A stretch of DNA of 14,203 nucleotides from Nitrospirota bacterium (GTDB taxonomy: Bacteria > Nitrospirota > Thermodesulfovibrionia > Thermodesulfovibrionales > Magnetobacteriaceae): positions 1 through 14,203 of the forward strand of contig JADFXZ010000047.1 in NCBI GenBank assembly GCA_015233265.1. Direction: 5' to 3'. Positions 13,516 to 14,203 of the stretch are shown piece after piece. The position numbers and the translations under genes were made by a program. A model generated the notes under the pieces. That model searched no databases. It was given only the letters and a program-made list of their open reading frames with translations, and was not told where the DNA came from. Numbering within the stretch: position 1 is the stretch's first letter; the number at the start of each line of letters is the position of its first letter.

Positions 13516-14152
13516 CTAAGCTGATAACATCCATCTCAATTCGTCTTTGTAAGGAAGGATAGGTTCATATAATTGATGATATGCCCTTCCAATAGCGCCA
13601 TGAAATAGAATAAGATTCGGCCTATTTTTACCAAATCCAAGAATATGTTCTTTTGATATTCCTGGATATGGCTCGATAAAATAGATTTCTTTAATTCCGA
13701 GTTGATATGCTTATTTTGAACAAAGCTCGCATGGGCTTGCTGTAGTAAATGGTATCCCTCCGCTGATAGCTTGACCGCCATATTTGGCTATCTGTAAAAA
13801 CGCGTTTTCCTCTGCATGTAGTGATCTTGTATGAACCTGATTTTTTCCATCTTCTATTTCATTTTGTATATCTTTGAAACAAAAAGACACATTTCTTCCA
13901 GCTAATTTATTTTGGAATTCTTCATTGTTAATTATAGATAAATACATCTTATCTATCTTTGCCCTAAATTCTCCTTTATTTAACTCATAATCACTATAAG
14001 CAGACTTGTCTTCATAATTTAAGAGATGTTCAACATTTCTCAACATACAAGGAGGCTGACCCTCCGCTGAACTATTCCATTCTATACCTTTTATAGAAAA
14101 ATGTTCGTCTGTTACTATCGCACCAACTTGACGAGATAAGCATCCTGAATTT
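13516..14152 (-). pseudogene. AvcD/DCD-type anti-phage deaminase, C-terminal domain; nonsense codon and IS-truncated
   Basis: On the minus strand the frame is open from the IS-like end at 14153 to a TAA at 13711-13713, then resumes in the same frame to TAG 13516-13518. It reads SGCLSRQVGAIVTDEHFSIK, a helical insert, LHAEENAFLQIAKYGG, ASPCELCSK, then (after the stop) AYQLGIKEIYFIEPYPGIS and RAYHQLYEPILPYKDEL. HAE and PCxxC are the zinc and catalytic motifs of cytidine-type deaminases. The surrounding blocks fit the deaminase domain of anti-phage dCTP deaminases, which destroy dCTP during phage infection. The TAA replaces the residue after CSK, where I expect Lys. Both broken pieces carry strong family sequence. 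The N-terminal P-loop domain is missing, cut off by the repeat at 14153. A short product starting at ATG 14046 would retain HAE and both Cys but lose about 65 C-terminal residues. Confidence 0.82.
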
Positions 14153-14191
14153 AATCTCTTGGGGTTCTATTCCCCGCCGCTTGCGGCGTAA
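14153..14191 (+). mobile_element. Second IS200-type left end, running off the window
   Basis: These 39 nt match 1345-1383 at 37 positions, including both hairpins (GGGG/CCCC and CGCCGC-TT-GCGGCG at 14175-14188). The sequence after 14191 (CTGAGAACG) no longer matches the intact element, so this is either a related IS variant or a solo end. It cuts the deaminase reading frame. Confidence 0.75.
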
Positions 14192-14203
14192 CTGAGAACG
14201 ATG

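Noticed and set aside
617..13713. Recoding of TAA as an amino acid
   Set aside because: TAA ends several intact genes in the window, so decay is the simpler explanation.

Overview
The window looks like a chromosomal segment of a Gram-negative (diderm) bacterium. The evidence is a lipoprotein with a lipobox, a type IV pilin, a Bat/MoxR operon and periplasm-facing von Willebrand A (vWA) proteins. The gene mix would suit Nitrospirota or a delta-proteobacterium-like lineage, but this is a guess because there is no rRNA or other phylogenetic marker. The middle (about 2.0-13.3 kb) is ordinary, intact and tightly packed. Both edges are decayed accessory DNA.

Left edge (1-1850): the C-terminal stub of a tyrosine recombinase, an unrecognised 106-aa ORF, an MNT-type minimal nucleotidyltransferase killed by a stop at codon 3, a small antitoxin-like gene, and the start of a zeta-toxin-like P-loop kinase interrupted by an IS200/IS605-type element with a full-length tnpA. 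The mobile-element and toxin-antitoxin genes are mostly relics.

Bat operon (2037-7793, +): moxR-type AAA+ ATPase, DUF58 protein, BatD-like membrane protein, two vWA membrane proteins (BatA, BatB) and a TPR protein with a long Lys/Asp linker (BatC-like). Gaps are 1-6 nt or the genes overlap by 4 nt, so they should be made from one transcript. In such clusters the MoxR ATPase is thought to remodel or activate envelope-anchored vWA proteins through metal-ion-dependent adhesion (MIDAS) sites.

Minus-strand pair (8014-10096): a type IV pilin-like prepilin and pyruvate kinase. Plus-strand set (10291-13290): an HPP-family membrane protein, a TRL-like lipoprotein behind a near-consensus promoter, a TM2-domain protein, possibly a 57-aa ORF, and two adjacent YeeE/YedE half-transporters, probably for a sulfur compound such as thiosulfate.

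Right edge (13291-14203): a 79-nt relic matching the 3' end of the pilin gene in inverted orientation, then a decayed deaminase on the minus strand resembling the C-terminal domain of anti-phage dCTP deaminases (AvcD/DCD type). It carries a nonsense codon and is cut by a second copy of the same IS200-type left end that cuts the zeta-like gene. I found no intact undescribed system. The most informative features are the two decayed defence-type edges sharing one IS end, and the inverted repeat that ties the pilin 3' end to a site 5.3 kb away.
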